NCBI GenBank assembly: GCA_044340025.1
Contig: JBIIUJ010000103.1
Coordinates: forward strand, 1-9,374
Direction: 5' to 3'
Source of the DNA: JBIIUJ01 sp044340025
GTDB lineage: Bacteria > Pseudomonadota > Alphaproteobacteria > Caulobacterales > Aquidulcibacteraceae
Length of the DNA stretch: 9,374 bases
Shown: positions 7,914-9,374 of the stretch, one piece after another
Position numbering within the stretch: the stretch's first letter is position 1
How the letters are laid out: every line of letters begins with the position of its first letter
Translations under genes and position numbers: made by a program
The notes under the pieces: model-generated
Told to the model about the DNA's origin: nothing
Database searches by the model: none
Seen by the model: only the letters and a program-made list of their open reading frames with translations

Positions 7914-7930
7914 GGGGGCGTCACCGCCGC
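7905..7930. terminator. candidate bidirectional hairpin spanning the convergent uvrD and membrane-protein stops
   Basis: GCGGCGTGA (7905-7913) pairs with TCACCGCCGC (7921-7930) with one bulged base, around a GGGGGCG loop. The stop codons of both convergent genes form the top of the stem. There is no T-run on either side, so any termination would be weak or need Rho. It is the only obvious structure in the 7-bp gap between the genes. Confidence 0.35.
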
Positions 7931-8118
7931 GCGGCAGCCCGAATTCCTAGCGCCCCGACAAGCCCGCAGACAAGACCCGCCACGATCAGCGGCGCGGAAA
8001 AATGCTGCATGCTGGAGATGAACAGCGACCCTATCCCGCCACCCACAAGGCCGAGCCCGATCAGACCGAAGGCCGCCCCCGCGACATAATTGCCGACCTG
8101 GGCCTTCTTCTCAATCAC
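7921..8118 (-). CDS. small two-helix membrane protein in the nuo cluster, function unknown
   Basis: A 65-residue hydrophobic protein with two predicted membrane helices (about residues 11-35, glycine-rich, and 41-60), a short charged N-terminus (MIEKKAQ) and a basic end (RAAARR), suggesting a hairpin in the inner membrane. I do not recognise a family. The GTG start overlaps the end of the preceding gene by 8 nt, so translation is probably coupled; no strong ribosome-binding site is seen. With its neighbour it follows nuoE, where alphaproteobacterial nuo operons often carry unidentified small reading frames. A role in complex I assembly or membrane anchoring is conceivable but purely positional. 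Its stop lies 7 bp from the convergent uvrD stop. Confidence 0.65.
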   Translation of the reverse strand: MIEKKAQVGNYVAGAAFGLIGLGLVGGGIGSLFISSMQHFSAPLIVAGLVCGLVGALGIRAAARR

Positions 8119-8350
8119 AGCCGCGCTCGAACCGCTTTACCGCCTGATTGCCCATCATGATCCCCGCAATCAGCACCGCGCAGGCCATCACCAGCAGAAT
8201 GGGGGCAAAGCCATCGGCCGGGAAAAGGCCAAGGGCGCCGATCGCAGAGGGAGCCGCCAGCAGGCCGCCGCCGATCGCATAGGGGAAGAAGGCTTCGCCA
8301 AAAATGGCGTCCGCCGCCTTTCTCTGCTCCGGATCGCGCTTGCTCGCCAT
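8111..8350 (-). CDS. small two-helix membrane protein downstream of nuoE, function unknown
   Basis: A 79-residue protein with a polar, charged N-terminal stretch of about 18 residues (MASKRDPEQRKAADAIFGE), two hydrophobic segments (about 22-44 and 48-67) and a charged tail (KRFERGCD), so probably an inner-membrane hairpin. No family is recognised. Translation is well supported: AGGGGA (8362-8357) lies 6 nt before the ATG, and the gene starts 17 nt after the nuoE stop. It overlaps the next small membrane gene by 8 nt. The two proteins share a similar size and layout, but I see no convincing sequence similarity between them. Confidence 0.75.
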   Translation of the reverse strand: MASKRDPEQRKAADAIFGEAFFPYAIGGGLLAAPSAIGALGLFPADGFAPILLVMACAVLIAGIMMGNQAVKRFERGCD

Positions 8351-8367
8351 GATGTGTCCCCTGCCCG

Positions 8368-9027
8368 TCAGCCCGTGGTTTCGGGCGCGTTTGGAAGACT
8401 TGCAAGCGGCTTGCCAAGGCTGCCGTCATAGAGTGTGGGGTCGCCAAGGACGTTGGGGCCGCCCTCCGGCGCACTCGCGAACCGCCCGATCGCCGAACCC
8501 GGCGTGATCTCGTGGCCAGCGGCGAGCCGATCCATCAGACCACCCAGCGCCTCCGGGGTAAGATCCTCGTGGTAGTAGTCATGGATCGCCACCACCGGCG
8601 CATTCACGCACGCGCCCAGGCATTCCATCTCCTCCCAGGAGAATAACCCGTCTGCGGTTACTTCAAACGGCTTGCCAATGCGCGAACGGCAATAGGCCTT
8701 CAACTCTTCCGATCCACGAAGCATGCAGGGCGTTGTTCCACACACCTGGAGGTGATGCTTGCCCACTGGGGCGAGCTGGAACATCGTATAGAAGGTCGCG
8801 ACCTCATAGACCCGGATATAGGCCATGCCGAGCTGGTCGGCGATCACGCGCATGGCTGGTTCCGAGACCCAGCCCTCCTGCTTCTGGGCGAGCCAGAGCA
8901 GCGGGATGACCGCCGATTGCTTGCGGCTTTCAGGATATTTGGCGAGCCAGAACGCAGCCTTGCTCTGAGACTCAGCGGTCCAGGAAAAGCTTGCGGGCTG
9001 ATCTTTGGCGAGACGGCGGGTGGCCAT
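8368..9027 (-). CDS. nuoE: NADH-quinone oxidoreductase subunit E (NuoE)
   Basis: NuoE is the thioredoxin-like 24-kDa-type subunit of the complex I NADH-dehydrogenase module, bound to NuoF and carrying the N1a [2Fe-2S] cluster. The 219-residue product has the N-terminal helical part ('KYPESRKQSAVIPLLWLAQ', 'VYEVATFYTMFQL') and all four cluster ligands: C96 and C101 in VCGTTPC, C136 and C140 in ECLGACVNAP. About 55 residues follow the thioredoxin-like core, rich in Gly, Pro and Ala. A C-terminal extension of this kind is usual in alphaproteobacterial NuoE, although the last part here looks individual. AGGA at 9038-9035 lies 7 nt before the ATG and overlaps the stop of the preceding SnoaL-like gene, showing tight operon packing. 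Its functional partner nuoF is not adjacent but lies beyond the opposite-strand kinase-helicase block. Confidence 0.97.
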   Translation of the reverse strand: MATRRLAKDQPASFSWTAESQSKAAFWLAKYPESRKQSAVIPLLWLAQKQEGWVSEPAMRVIADQLGMAYIRVYEVATFYTMFQLAPVGKHHLQVCGTTPCMLRGSEELKAYCRSRIGKPFEVTADGLFSWEEMECLGACVNAPVVAIHDYYHEDLTPEALGGLMDRLAAGHEITPGSAIGRFASAPEGGPNVLGDPTLYDGSLGKPLASLPNAPETTG

Positions 9028-9036
9028 GTCCTGATC

Positions 9037-9374
9037 CTATTTCACGAAGTCCACGCGCGCGATCTTGCCGTCGCGCAGGGTGTAGATGGCCAGCACTTCG
9101 AAGGTTGGCCCATCGGGGCTGCGCATCACCTTCTCATGGTCGACAACCACGTCGCCGGCGGCGAGGCGGCCCAGAATCTCCACCCGGTTCTGCGGAAACT
9201 GGGCGAACACGCCGCGATAGCGCTCGCGATAGGCGGCTATGCCATGCAGATTTTCCGCGCCGTTGAGATCGGCCACAACCACGTCATCGGCAAAACAGGC
9301 GCAGTGGGCGTCCAGATCCTGGATGTTGTAGGCGTCGAGTTGGGCCTGCACGACCGCGATGTCGCCAGGTTCGC
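9037..9374 (-). CDS. NTF2/SnoaL-like small protein (start probably beyond the right edge)
   Basis: The reading frame ends in TAG at 9039-9037 and stays open to the window edge. The protein shows the NTF2-fold SnoaL/ketosteroid-isomerase-like pattern: 'VVQAQLDAYNIQDLDAHCAC' near the N-terminus, 'FADDVVVADL', 'YRERYRGVFAQFP', 'VVVDHEKV' and the end 'IYTLRDGKIARVDFVK'. Such proteins form cone-shaped pockets for small hydrophobic ligands; enzyme activity cannot be predicted from this. A GTG at 9351 would give 104 residues but lacks a ribosome-binding site, and the preceding codons (EPGDIAV) look like a natural continuation of the first helix, so the true start is probably just outside. It directly precedes nuoE, whose ribosome-binding site overlaps this stop. 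A link to quinone or respiratory chemistry is only suggested by position. Confidence 0.8.
   Translation of the reverse strand, partial: EPGDIAVVQAQLDAYNIQDLDAHCACFADDVVVADLNGAENLHGIAAYRERYRGVFAQFPQNRVEILGRLAAGDVVVDHEKVMRSPDGPTFEVLAIYTLRDGKIARVDFVK

Overview
The window looks like chromosomal DNA of a high-GC alphaproteobacterium. A hand count gives about 70-78% GC in sampled lines of the kinase and helicase genes. The complex I genes, with small unknown genes mixed among them, and the solute-symporter-type hybrid kinase also fit that class. A Caulobacterales/Maricaulales-type host is possible, but the sequence alone does not settle the order.

Right end, minus strand, transcribed right to left: an NTF2/SnoaL-like gene running off the window edge (9037-9374), nuoE (8368-9027), and two tiny two-helix membrane proteins (8111-8350 and 7921-8118). 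These genes are tightly packed, and ribosome-binding sites overlap or adjoin the preceding stop codons, so this reads as one stretch of a nuo (NADH:quinone oxidoreductase, complex I) operon.

Centre, plus strand: a 1167-residue hybrid sensor kinase with an N-terminal sodium/solute symporter domain (1909-5412), then a strong inverted repeat (5426-5490), then a UvrD/PcrA-type DNA helicase (5601-7913). The helicase meets the small membrane gene tail to tail with only 7 bp between stop codons, and both stops lie in a shared imperfect hairpin.

Left end, minus strand: nuoF (419-1723), followed at 39 bp by a DUF433 putative antitoxin (143-379) and, 2 bp later, by a DUF5615 PIN-like putative toxin cut by the left edge (1-140).

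The main point of interest is the layout. nuoE and nuoF encode adjacent partners of the NADH-dehydrogenase module and are normally next to each other. Here about 6 kb of opposite-strand sequence (a nutrient-sensing-type kinase and a helicase) separates them, so nuoF must have its own promoter in the divergent 185-bp gap it shares with the kinase. A toxin-antitoxin-like pair then sits just behind nuoF, presumably on the same transcript. I found no RNA genes, CRISPR array, insertion sequence or other clear mobile element. No gene here belongs to a family I would call wholly new; the unusual features are arrangement and small accessory genes.
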